Source: Kutzneria viridogrisea | GTDB lineage: Bacteria; Actinomycetota; Actinomycetes; Mycobacteriales; Pseudonocardiaceae | Reading direction: 5' to 3' | NCBI GenBank assembly: GCA_014138725.1 | Contig: JACJID010000001.1 | Span: 682,001 to 746,000, forward strand | DNA length: 64,000 bases | Shown: in pieces, positions 53,123 through 61,212 of the stretch | Layout: each line of letters begins with the position of its first letter | Numbering within the stretch: position 1 is the stretch's first letter | The notes under the pieces: model-generated | The model's database searches: none | The model's input: only the letters and a program-made list of their open reading frames with translations | Told to the model about the DNA's origin: nothing | Made by a program: the position numbers and the translations under genes

Positions 53123-53367
53123 CCGCTGCTCGGGGAGGACGCCGAGCGGACCGCGTCCGCCATGGTCCGGACGCTGCCGAAGGTCTCGGCGGTGACCAGG
53201 TCCGGCGGGAACTCCAAGCCGAAGCGCCGTTCCAGGGCGACCAGCAGGGCGACCGAACCCAGCGAGGTCAAGCCGACCTCGCTGAGCGGGGTGTCCACGC
53301 CGACGCCCGCGGCGCCGGGCAGTTCCCCGCGCACCAGCTCCATCACCTCTTCAGTGGTGGCGTCCAC
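53119..53367 (-). CDS. Acyl/peptidyl carrier protein (carrier 1)
   Basis: 82 aa from GTG 53367, with GAGGAGTGAGCG upstream. A four-helix carrier fold is evident. The phosphopantetheine serine is Ser35 in EVGLTSLGSVALLV, where the usual Asp-Ser is Thr-Ser, and the second helix is ALERRFGLEF. It tethers an activated acid during processing. Its stop overlaps the LLM oxidoreductase start, suggesting that enzyme works on its cargo. The loading enzyme may be the ligase at 46835 or the adenylation domain at 59554. Confidence 0.88.
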   Translation of the reverse strand: MDATTEEVMELVRGELPGAAGVGVDTPLSEVGLTSLGSVALLVALERRFGLEFPPDLVTAETFGSVRTMADAVRSASSPSSG

Positions 53368-53461
53368 CGCTCACTCCTCGGGTCGAAGCGGACGCTGGGC
53401 TGCGCATCCTTGTCGGGCGGCGCGGTCATGGACCTTGGCCTCCTACTGATGGTGGTTGGAG

Positions 53462-54517
53462 TCAGCCGGTGACGAGGTCACCGAGGAAGGGGCGGCGGCC
53501 GAGTGCGTCAGCCACCGCTGCGGCCAGCAGCGGCGCGAAGACCGAGTGGACCAGTGGGGAGAACTCCTCGCGCGGCACCGTGGCCGTGGGCAGCACGGTC
53601 CCGGGCGCGAAGTCGGTGTCCTGGGCGCGGGTCACCGTCAGCACCCGTCGCCCGATGCCGCTCGCGCGCTGGGCCAGGGCCACCGCGCGGGCCCTGGTGG
53701 GGCCGGGCTGGGCGATCTGGATGATCGGCATGTCGGTGGGGCGGCAGAAGCGCTCCACGTGCCACCACTCCTCGACATCCTGCGCGAAGCTGGGCGCCCC
53801 CGCGGCCTCGACGAGCTTGGCGGCCGCGAAGGAAGCGGTCCCGAACCCGGGGCCGGTTCCGAGCAGGAAGCGCACGGGCGCGGCGGCGATCTCCGCCGCG
53901 GCAGCCCGGCATACCGGGCGGACCAGTTCCGCGGTGTGGTCCACGGCGCGCCCGGTGTCGGCGAGTTCGCGGGTCAGTTCCCGTGCGGCCGCGCCGTCGA
54001 TGGCGCCGCGCGCCTGCGCGAGGTGGACGGCAGCCACCAGGAGGGCGAGCAGGTTCGCCTGATGTGTGCGCACCCCGGGGCCGGGGCGCAGGCCGGGGAG
54101 TACGGGGATGACCAGGTGCTGCGCGGCCTGCGCCAGTGCGCTGTCGCGGTTGCCGGTCACCGCCAGCGTCGAGGCGCCCAGCGTGGCTGCCGCCGCCAGG
54201 GCCTCGACCACGCGCGGGCTGCTGCCGGACACCGAGATCCCGATCACCAGCGTGCGTGGGGTGATCCAGTCGGCGCCGGGGTAGTCGGCCAGCCGCTGGG
54301 CGCAGCGGGCTGTGCACCGCAACCGCGCCGTGGTGGTGAAGGCCAACTCGGCCGCCATGCAGGCGTGCAGGGAATCGCCGTTGCCCACCAGGACGACCTG
54401 GTCGGCCTCGGCCAGGCCGCTGAGCGCGCCGAACTGGTCGGCCAGGGCGGGCACGAGCTCGCGCACGTCCGCGCCGAGCCGCCGCACCTGCTCCTCGATT
54501 GCCGCCGTGCCGGTCAT
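53462..54517 (-). CDS. SIS-domain sugar-phosphate isomerase/deaminase-like protein
   Basis: 351 aa from ATG 54517. Two SIS domains are visible: VVLVGNGDSLHACMAAELAF with ISVSGSSPRVVEAL in the first, and FLLGTGPGFGTASFAAAKLVE with DVEEWWHVERF in the second. This matches the GlmS isomerase-domain/AgaS/FrlB layout without a glutaminase domain. Such enzymes isomerise or deaminate aminosugar phosphates or break down fructosamine-type adducts. It lies between the carrier protein (94 bp gap) and the BtpA-like gene (13 bp gap), pointing to a sugar-phosphate or sugar-amine branch in the pathway. Confidence 0.85.
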   Translation of the reverse strand: MTGTAAIEEQVRRLGADVRELVPALADQFGALSGLAEADQVVLVGNGDSLHACMAAELAFTTTARLRCTARCAQRLADYPGADWITPRTLVIGISVSGSSPRVVEALAAAATLGASTLAVTGNRDSALAQAAQHLVIPVLPGLRPGPGVRTHQANLLALLVAAVHLAQARGAIDGAAARELTRELADTGRAVDHTAELVRPVCRAAAAEIAAAPVRFLLGTGPGFGTASFAAAKLVEAAGAPSFAQDVEEWWHVERFCRPTDMPIIQIAQPGPTRARAVALAQRASGIGRRVLTVTRAQDTDFAPGTVLPTATVPREEFSPLVHSVFAPLLAAAVADALGRRPFLGDLVTG

Positions 54518-54530
54518 GTCGCCTCCCCGT

Positions 54531-55334
54531 TCACCCGAGCGAGCGTGCGATGGCCGTGTACTCGCTGACGCGGCGCTGGTCGATCTCCCCGCCCCAGCCG
54601 CCGCTTTCCAGGCAGGAGCCCACGAACGCGCCGTCCGCGGCGGCCAGCAGGCGGGCGGCGTTGCCGTGGTCGCTGCCGCCGGCCAGGAACACCGGGACCT
54701 TCGGGGCCGCCTGCCGGATGGCGGCGATCATCGCCAGGACCGTTTCCTCCTCCGCGTGGCTGACGGCCACCGCGTCCGCACCGGCGGTGGCGGCTGCCTT
54801 GGCCACCTCACCGACGGACCTGGTCCCGCCCAGCCACGAGTAGTGCATCGAGGCCACGTCGGCGACGACCCCGAGATGGCTGGCGTCCAGGGACCGCCGG
54901 TAGGACATCACCGCCAACGGGTTGGCCTGCACGATGCCCTGCGGTGTCTGGGTGGCGCCGACCAGGGCACCGACCCGGACGTAGGAGCCGCCGGCGACCG
55001 CGGCCACGGCCAGCGAGGCGGTCACCGCGTTGCGCATCATCTGCACACCGACCTGGAAGCCCGGGCCGGTCGCCTTGACGACCTCCGACACGATCAGCGC
55101 CATCGCCGCGGTCCTGGCCGGGTCGGACTCGTCGGCGGCGGTGTAGACGCGGTCCACCGTCTGCACCAGGCAGCCGTCCGCGCCGCCCTCGTGCAGCGCC
55201 CGCGCGGAGCGCACGGCGGTCTCGGTGATCCGGTCCAGGCTCCCCGCCTCGTGGAAGGGTGTGCCGGGCAGCGGCTTCAGGTGGACCATGCCCAGGACCT
55301 GCTTGTGCCCGCTGCCCCAGTGGTGCTCAGGCAT
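54531..55334 (-). CDS. BtpA/SgcQ-family TIM-barrel protein
   Basis: 267 aa from ATG 55334, overlapping the aminotransferase 3' end by 8 bp. The family signature is complete: GMVHLKPLPGTPFHE, VGVQMMRNAVTASLAVA, YVRVGALVGATQTPQGI and FLAGGSDHGNAARLLA. BtpA-family proteins lie in photosystem and sugar-utilisation loci but their chemistry is poorly known. Here it is inside a biosynthetic operon next to an SIS isomerase, so a phosphosugar-handling role is plausible (inferred). Confidence 0.85.
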   Translation of the reverse strand: MPEHHWGSGHKQVLGMVHLKPLPGTPFHEAGSLDRITETAVRSARALHEGGADGCLVQTVDRVYTAADESDPARTAAMALIVSEVVKATGPGFQVGVQMMRNAVTASLAVAAVAGGSYVRVGALVGATQTPQGIVQANPLAVMSYRRSLDASHLGVVADVASMHYSWLGGTRSVGEVAKAAATAGADAVAVSHAEEETVLAMIAAIRQAAPKVPVFLAGGSDHGNAARLLAAADGAFVGSCLESGGWGGEIDQRRVSEYTAIARSLG

Positions 55335-56907
55335 CGGCGGTTCCCGCCATCGAGCCCAGTGCCACGTGCAGCCGGTCCGCCGCCGCCGACAGCTCGTCCC
55401 AGGGCCGGGCGGTGGTCACGCGCGCCACGCCGCCGTTGAAGCAGAAGTTGAGGATGCCCGGGTACACCGCCACGCCGGTTTCCCGCAGCAGGTCGCGGAA
55501 GCAGAGGTAGCTGTCGTCCCACTCGGGGAAGGTGATCGCCGCGTTGATCGAGTAGGCGGGCACGGTCACCTCGGCCAGCTTGCCGAGCCGGTGGCAGGTC
55601 GCCGCGCGCAGCGTGGACAGCGCGTCCTCGCGCGTGTCCCGCTCCGTCAGGTAGGCGTGGAAGGCCCGGTTCAGCCGATCCGCGGTCAGCCCGTAGCTGG
55701 GCTCGAACTCGGCCAACTCGGCGATACCGGCGTCGGACAGGCCGGTGATCCGCCAGCGCTCCATCCTGGCCAGCACCTCGACCACGGTGTAGAGGAACGA
55801 GGGTGGCCCGCCGAACATGGTCGAGGCGTGCTCGTAGTACTCGTCGATGAAACCGCGGTCGGCCAGCATCCACCCGGTCTTCATGCCGGGCGCCGACCAG
55901 TTCTTCGACAGGCTCGACACCCGCACCACGTTGCGCGCCGCGCGGGCGACCGATCGCAGCCGCTCGGGCCCCAGCCATTCGTGGCACTCGTCGAGCACGA
56001 TGGTCGTCGTCGGCGAGGCCGTGTTGATCAGCTGCGCGAGTTCCGCCTCGTCGACCAGCGCGCCGGTGGGATTCGCGGCGGTTTGCAGCAGCACCAAGGG
56101 GGTTTCCGGGGTCAGCGCGGCGATCAGCGGTTGCAGCGAGGTCCGCCCGGCGGTGCTCGGCAGCGGCACCAGACGCACGTCGCGGCGCCGGGCCACCGCC
56201 TCCACCAGCGGCGGGTAGTTGGGGATGCCGCACAGGGCCTGGCCCGCCGCCGCCGTGGTGCCGGAGAGCACGAAGTCCGCGAGCGTGCTGACGGTGAACG
56301 TGCCGCCGAGGGTGATCGCCACGTTGCGCTCGTCGTACACCGGGCGTTCCATCAACGCGTTCTCGTAGGCGGCGACGGCCTCGCGCGCGGGGATCCGGCC
56401 GCGCGAGTCGGAGTACCCGTACCAGTCTCGCCGCAACGCGAAACGCAAGCACTCCTTGAGGGTCTCGGGCAGCCCCCAGTGCTCCTCGTCGACCGAGCCG
56501 CTGGACAGCAGCAGCGCCCGCTGCTCGGCGAGATCGCCGTACAGGTCGTCCCGGAAGAACCAGTTGAACAGTTCCTTGACGAACCGCACGGTCGACCGGG
56601 AGGAGAGCACCTCCTCGGCGGTCACCTCCCGCCACAGCCGTGAACGCCGCCACTGCTCGGCCAGTTCGGGGCGCCGCGACCGCGTGCCGAGTTCGTGCTC
56701 GACCCGGCCCAGCCAGAGGTCGCGCAGTTCGAGTGGGTCCAGCGGGTTGCGGGCGCGGGCGACCACGTCGAGCAGCCTCGCGTCTACGTCCGGCAAGAAC
56801 GTGCGCACGTCCTCGGCGACTGGGCGCGCGCACGCTGCCGCGGCACGGGCGTCCGGCTGCACCGTCGAGATGCGCCGCGCTCCTGCGAAATCCTGGAAAA
56901 GGCCCAT
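55327..56907 (-). CDS. PLP-dependent class I/II aminotransferase-fold enzyme with N-terminal extension
   Basis: 526 aa from ATG 56907, about 130 residues longer at the N-terminus than a standard aminotransferase. The fold-type I core has LQTAANPTGALVD, VLDECHEWLG and the PLP lysine in VSSLSKNWSAPGMKTGWM. The extension (RNPLDPLELRDLWLGRVEHE) is helical. It may transaminate, decarboxylate or condense an amino acid of the pathway; aspartate 4-decarboxylases have a similar length but I see no close match. It follows the oxygenase gene in the operon. Confidence 0.8.
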   Translation of the reverse strand: MGLFQDFAGARRISTVQPDARAAAACARPVAEDVRTFLPDVDARLLDVVARARNPLDPLELRDLWLGRVEHELGTRSRRPELAEQWRRSRLWREVTAEEVLSSRSTVRFVKELFNWFFRDDLYGDLAEQRALLLSSGSVDEEHWGLPETLKECLRFALRRDWYGYSDSRGRIPAREAVAAYENALMERPVYDERNVAITLGGTFTVSTLADFVLSGTTAAAGQALCGIPNYPPLVEAVARRRDVRLVPLPSTAGRTSLQPLIAALTPETPLVLLQTAANPTGALVDEAELAQLINTASPTTTIVLDECHEWLGPERLRSVARAARNVVRVSSLSKNWSAPGMKTGWMLADRGFIDEYYEHASTMFGGPPSFLYTVVEVLARMERWRITGLSDAGIAELAEFEPSYGLTADRLNRAFHAYLTERDTREDALSTLRAATCHRLGKLAEVTVPAYSINAAITFPEWDDSYLCFRDLLRETGVAVYPGILNFCFNGGVARVTTARPWDELSAAADRLHVALGSMAGTADA

Positions 56908-56947
56908 GAATGACTTACCGTTTCTGCACGAGTCCGACGCGATCGCG

Positions 56948-57817
56948 TCAGCGGATTCGAAGGCGCTTGAGGTGGCGGGGGTTGCGGACCGAGACCAGTC
57001 CTGCGGTCCTGCCGTGGAAGTGGCGCGTGTTGTCGATGACCACCATCAGCCCGCGCCGCCAGTGCACGCCGGCCGCGCCGGGCGCGTACATGGCGGCCAG
57101 CAGGGCCCCGATGGCCGCGTTGACGGTCTCGGGGTCGTCGTCCTCGTCGTTGATCCAGTCCAGGCGGTCGCCGAGGAAGTCTCGGAAGGAGAACACGGGC
57201 TGGCTCGTACCGAGTCGCACGATCGTCTCCCCAGCGGGCAGGTGTGCGTACCGCGTGCGCGAGAGCACCTTCACCTGCTGGGCGGACAGTCGAGCGGCCA
57301 CGTCGGCCATCGAGATCAGCACCGTCTGCGAGGAGGTTGGGTCGTCCCCGGGGTGGCAGCACATGAGCACGATGTAGCGGGGCTGCTCAGCGGCGATCCG
57401 GCCGCTGCCCTCGGAGTGCAACGACAGCGAGTTCTCGGCGAAAGGTTGCAGTGAGACGTCGTTGGTGTGGTGGTGCTTGCCCAGCAGGTTGAGGATCACC
57501 CCGTCAGTCACGAACGGCTGCACCGCAGGGTCGGTCTCCTCGGTGGCGGTGCCCAGGCCAGCGCCGAACTCGACGAAGTCGTTGTCGCTGAAGGGTTCGT
57601 TCAGCTGTACGGCCGCCACGCCGTGTGTGCTCAGGTCCGTGGCGACCAGGGCCAGCACCTCCTTCGGGCGCGGCCCGCACGCCCGAACCGCACCGCCCAG
57701 CGGCGAGGGCAGCACCTCTCCGGCGTCCAGCAACTTGTGCCGCCATGGCACGTGTTCGTGGTGGTCCTGCTCGGTGTAATGGTTGGTCCGCACAATGAAC
57801 TCCACCCCTCCCGGCAT
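56948..57817 (-). CDS. Clavaminate synthase/AsnO-like Fe(II)/2-oxoglutarate oxygenase
   Basis: 289 aa from ATG 57817; GTG 57793 has the better ribosome site (GGGGTGGAG) and may be the true start. The iron triad is of the clavaminate-synthase type: His134-x-Glu136 in SLSLHSEGSG and the distal His in DNTRHFHGR (about 268), with Arg downstream for 2-oxoglutarate. H-x-E rather than H-x-D groups it with CAS, AsnO and VioC, which hydroxylate or desaturate amino acid side chains. First gene of the minus-strand operon. A beta-hydroxylation of Asp/Asn, free or carrier-bound, is my best guess. Confidence 0.83.
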   Translation of the reverse strand: MPGGVEFIVRTNHYTEQDHHEHVPWRHKLLDAGEVLPSPLGGAVRACGPRPKEVLALVATDLSTHGVAAVQLNEPFSDNDFVEFGAGLGTATEETDPAVQPFVTDGVILNLLGKHHHTNDVSLQPFAENSLSLHSEGSGRIAAEQPRYIVLMCCHPGDDPTSSQTVLISMADVAARLSAQQVKVLSRTRYAHLPAGETIVRLGTSQPVFSFRDFLGDRLDWINDEDDDPETVNAAIGALLAAMYAPGAAGVHWRRGLMVVIDNTRHFHGRTAGLVSVRNPRHLKRLRIR

Positions 57818-58174
57818 CGGCCGGGAAGCAACTCATGGCGTGCACCCGGGAGTGCGTGGTCGTCAACGGTGCCAGCTGCTTCCTGCGTCCGGCCGGGTCC
57901 TGTCGCCGTGCACCGGGGAAAGCCACGAGCTCACGCCGCGAAGAACGGCAGCAGCTGGGAAACTTCCTTTGGTCGTCAAGATTTGACATCGAGACATTAG
58001 CTGCCGCGGGGTAACCGAGAGGTAACTGTTGTCCTCGGGGATTAGGTCGTGGGCGAGTGGGATCGCGATTACCGTCCAACGCGGGCGTGCGCTGTAACCT
58101 GAAGTCGAGTGCTACTCATTCGAGGTGTGTCGGACAAGCCACCGCGGTGCGAAAACGAAAAGGACGGGTGAGAC
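57818..58174. promoter_or_regulatory. Divergent promoter region of the two main biosynthetic operons, candidate SARP site
   Basis: GGTAACC (58010-58016) and GGTAACT (58021-58027) are direct repeats with an exact 11-bp period (heptamer plus 4-bp spacer), the layout bound by SARP activators. Read on the minus strand the repeats are followed after about 10 bp by TAATGT, a plausible -10 for the oxygenase operon. TTGACA occurs at 57983 and GATTACCGTCC at 58067. The carrier protein gene downstream has AAAAGGACGGGTG as ribosome site. Confidence 0.5.
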
Positions 58175-58441
58175 ATGGACGGTCGTGCCGCGTTGACCGA
58201 GGCCGCAGTGCGGGATCGCCTGAGCTCATGCCTCGCCGAGCTGCTGCTCATGGAGAGGGTACCGGACGACTTCGACCTGATCTCGAACGGAAGTCTCAAC
58301 TCCTCCATGTTCCTGGCGCTGCTCGTCGAACTGGAGGACAGGTTCGACATACAGATCTCAGGCACTGACATGAACCCCGAGAACTTCCAGACCCTGGATC
58401 GCATGACCCAGTTCGTCTGCGCGAAGCGAACGGAAAGCTGA
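58175..58441 (+). CDS. DltC-like carrier protein (carrier 2)
   Basis: 88 aa from ATG 58175. The carrier fold resembles D-alanyl carrier proteins: FDLISNGSLNSSMFLALLVE holds the putative phosphopantetheine serine (Ser43; Asn-Ser in place of Asp-Ser), followed by LEDRFDIQISGTDMNPENFQ. It heads an operon with a stand-alone adenylation enzyme, so an amino acid, probably aspartate, is loaded on it. A neighbouring Ser44 leaves some doubt about the exact attachment residue. Confidence 0.85.
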   Translation: MDGRAALTEAAVRDRLSSCLAELLLMERVPDDFDLISNGSLNSSMFLALLVELEDRFDIQISGTDMNPENFQTLDRMTQFVCAKRTES

Positions 58442-58442
58442 C

Positions 58443-59501
58443 GTGGGCGAGCCCTTCTCGGTCACGGGCTGCACCCCGGCCGACTACGCCGACATCGCCG
58501 ACATCCAGGAGGGACTGTTGGCGGGCGGTCGGGACGGCAACCTGGCGTACCTCAAGTGGAAGTACGGTGCGAACCCCTATCTGGACGACAGGTACACCGT
58601 GCTGGCCAGGTCGGGTGGAGCCGGTGGCGGCGACCTGATCGGAATGGTCGGGGTCTTCGGCTCGTGCTGGGAGGCTGGCGGGCAGCGCTTCGTCCTGCCC
58701 TGCCTCACCGACACCATCGTGGCCCCCGAGTACCGCAACAGCTCGGCCTTCCACGACATGGTCGACACGGTGCTGGAGCTGCTGCGCCGGGATGGCGTGC
58801 CGTGGCTGCTGGACTTCGGCGACCAGGGCACGATCCCCTCGATGCTCGTCCGTGGGTGGCGGATGGTCGGCCCGTGGGCCCAGTCCGCGCTCACCAGGCC
58901 GGAGGGCTTCCGGCCTCCCGCCGCGTGGGAGGAGGTCCCGCCGAGCAGCGGCGCCAACTCCGGGGTCCTGCTGCGGGCCACGCCCGGCGCGGACCTCGAT
59001 GCCATGGTCGCGGTTGCCCGCGGCGTGCCCCAGGACGGGCGCGTGCGAGTCGTGCGCGACAGGGCCTACTTCACTTGGCGCGCGGCCAATCCGCTGGCCC
59101 GGTACTACTACCTGGTCGCGGGCGGGGAGGAGCCCCAGGGCTACCTGGTCGCGCACCGCTCCGGGGTCGACACCGACGAGGGCCCCACGCCGACCACGAT
59201 CGTCGAATGCGAGGCCAGGACCGACGAGGTGTTCGCCGACCTGGTCCTGGCCGCGCACGAACGCCTCCCTGGCAGGCGGGTCGTCATGGGGACCAGGGAC
59301 GTGTGCCGGGCCGGGCTCGACGTGCTCACCAGTCTGGGAGCCGACATCGTCCAGCCCACGGGACGGTTCACCCGTGACCGCCCGCTGCCCAACCTCATTA
59401 TCCGGGACACGGGCACGGCCGGTGTCCTTGCGGAGTTGGCGGGGCTGCTCGAACCCGAGGTGTGGGATTTCCGCGGTGTGACCGGCAGGGGATGGCGCTG
59501 A
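58443..59501 (+). CDS. GNAT-fold acyl/aminoacyltransferase-like protein
   Basis: 352 aa from GTG 58443, 1 bp after the carrier protein stop. A GNAT-like N-terminal half is suggested by LAYLKWKYGANPYLDDRYTV, VLPCLTDTIVAPEYRNSSAF and LLDFGDQGTIPSMLVRGWRM, the pattern of acyltransferases found beside stand-alone carrier proteins. A second, weaker repeat occupies the C-terminal half (RAYFTWRAANPLARYYYLVA). Position between a carrier and its adenylation enzyme suggests that it moves the tethered aminoacyl group onto an amine. This is inferred from context. Confidence 0.65.
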   Translation: MGEPFSVTGCTPADYADIADIQEGLLAGGRDGNLAYLKWKYGANPYLDDRYTVLARSGGAGGGDLIGMVGVFGSCWEAGGQRFVLPCLTDTIVAPEYRNSSAFHDMVDTVLELLRRDGVPWLLDFGDQGTIPSMLVRGWRMVGPWAQSALTRPEGFRPPAAWEEVPPSSGANSGVLLRATPGADLDAMVAVARGVPQDGRVRVVRDRAYFTWRAANPLARYYYLVAGGEEPQGYLVAHRSGVDTDEGPTPTTIVECEARTDEVFADLVLAAHERLPGRRVVMGTRDVCRAGLDVLTSLGADIVQPTGRFTRDRPLPNLIIRDTGTAGVLAELAGLLEPEVWDFRGVTGRGWR

Positions 59502-59553
59502 GCGCGACCGCGTCCCGACCAATCCGCCACCGGACGACAACGAGGGGTAACTG

Positions 59554-61158
59554 ATGGTTGGCCAGCAAGCGGGCGAATTCTTCGGCGCCACCCTGATCGG
59601 GGAGACGCGCACACTGCTCGCGCCCTCGGTGGTGCACCTGATCCAGTGGTACGCCCGCACCACCCCGGACGCCCCGGCGCTGCACTGCGGCGACACCGTG
59701 ACCACCTACCGCCAGCTGTGGGCGCGCAGCACGGCCGTCGCGCAGCTGCTGCGGGAACTGGACGTGCAGCCCGGCGAGGTCATCGGAGTGGTCGCCCACC
59801 GCAACGCCGAGACCGTGGCCGCGATGGTCGCCGTCATGGCGCTCCGCGCGACCTACCTGCCGGTCGACCCGAGCAACCCGGTCGAGCGGGTGCGCGTCAT
59901 CCTTGAGCAGGCCAAGCCCCGGGTCGTGCTCTGGGACGGGACCGGCGACCCCGGCTGCACACTGGGTTTCCCCTCGGTGGACACCTCGCGGGCACCCGAT
60001 CTGCCCGAGGGGGCAGACCCCGGCTGGCCGCTGCCCCACCAGGTGCCCGGCCTCGACGACGTGGCCTACATCGTGTTCACCTCCGGCACCGCGGGCGTGC
60101 CCAAGGGGGTCATGGTCGAACACCGTTCCCTGGTCAACTACATCGGCTGGGCCGAATCCCTCGCCCTGCCCGGCGCGGGCGGCGCCGCCTGCCCGGTGTT
60201 CGGCAGCCTCGGGTTCGACCTCGCCCTCACCACGCTGTGGGTGCCGCTGGGGCACGGGCGCGCCATCGTCATGATCGACAGGTCCTGGGACTACGCCGCG
60301 CTGTTCGCCGAGCGCCCCACTCCGTACGACTTCGTCAAGGCCACGCCCAGCCACGTCCGGCTGTTCGAGCGAATGCTGCGGCCCTCCTACCAGTCGGTGA
60401 TCAAGACGCTCATGATCGGCGGCGAGCCGCTGGAACCGGCCATGCTGGCCACCATGGCCGACCGGCTCAACGGCGTGCAGGTGGTCAATCACTACGGCCC
60501 GACGGAAGCCACGATCGGCTGCTGCGCCCACAAGTTCCTGGTGTCCCAGCTGCCCAGGACGCCGACCGTGCCGATCGGCCGCCCGGCGTGGAACACCGCG
60601 GCCTACGTCGTGGACGAGGGCGGCAACCCGGTCAAGCGTGGCGAGCCGGGTGAGCTGATCATCAGCGGTTTCGGCATCGCGCGGGGGTACCTCAACGGCG
60701 ACGGCGGGCGCTTCCTGCACGCGGCCGAGTTCGGCGGAAAGGCATACCAGACCGGCGATATCGTCGAGGTCCTCCCAGAGGGGGTCCTGCTGCACCTCGG
60801 GCGCCGGGACAGCCAGCTGAAGATCAACGGGTACCGGTTCGAGCTGGCCGAGCTGTGTGACTACGCGCTGGCGCTGCCGCAGGTGGTCGACGCCGCCTTC
60901 GACATCATCCGCGGCGGCACGCTGGACGTGGTGGAGGCGTTCGTGGTGTTCGACGAGCACGCCCCGGCCGCACCGCCCTCGGAGTTGGAGATGCGCTCAC
61001 GGCTGGCTTCGTTCCTGCCGACCGAGCTGGTGCCCAAGCGGGTGCACGCGGTGCCCGAGATCAAGGTCGACGCCAACGGCAAGCGTGACCTGCGCGCCAC
61101 CAGGGCGCTGCTCGACGCGTTCGGCGCCAGCTCGCAGTCGGCAGGGGAGCGGCCGTGA
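59554..61158 (+). CDS. Stand-alone NRPS adenylation domain, predicted aspartate-activating
   Basis: 534 aa from ATG 59554. Core motifs: A3 VFTSGTAGVPKGVMVEH, A5 NHYGPTEAT, A7 YQTGD, A8 hinge GRRDSQLKINGYRFEL and A10 DANGKRDLRA. No condensation or carrier domain is attached. Reading the ten specificity positions by alignment to PheA gives Asp222, Leu223, Thr226, Lys262, Met287, Gly289, His313, Ile321, Gly322, Lys510 = DLTKMGHIGK. The classic aspartate code is DLTKVGHIGK; Lys262 would bind the side-chain carboxylate. It should load L-Asp (or a close analogue) onto the carrier at 58175. Confidence 0.88.
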   Translation: MVGQQAGEFFGATLIGETRTLLAPSVVHLIQWYARTTPDAPALHCGDTVTTYRQLWARSTAVAQLLRELDVQPGEVIGVVAHRNAETVAAMVAVMALRATYLPVDPSNPVERVRVILEQAKPRVVLWDGTGDPGCTLGFPSVDTSRAPDLPEGADPGWPLPHQVPGLDDVAYIVFTSGTAGVPKGVMVEHRSLVNYIGWAESLALPGAGGAACPVFGSLGFDLALTTLWVPLGHGRAIVMIDRSWDYAALFAERPTPYDFVKATPSHVRLFERMLRPSYQSVIKTLMIGGEPLEPAMLATMADRLNGVQVVNHYGPTEATIGCCAHKFLVSQLPRTPTVPIGRPAWNTAAYVVDEGGNPVKRGEPGELIISGFGIARGYLNGDGGRFLHAAEFGGKAYQTGDIVEVLPEGVLLHLGRRDSQLKINGYRFELAELCDYALALPQVVDAAFDIIRGGTLDVVEAFVVFDEHAPAAPPSELEMRSRLASFLPTELVPKRVHAVPEIKVDANGKRDLRATRALLDAFGASSQSAGERP

Positions 61159-61212
61159 TGTCGGAGCCGATACCCACCCAACACCGTCCGGCTCCCCGAA
61201 GGAAGTGATCGA

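Noticed and set aside
55327-56907. Aspartate 4-decarboxylase
   Set aside because: Length is similar, but I could not align the enzyme's characteristic segments; only general fold-type I motifs are present.
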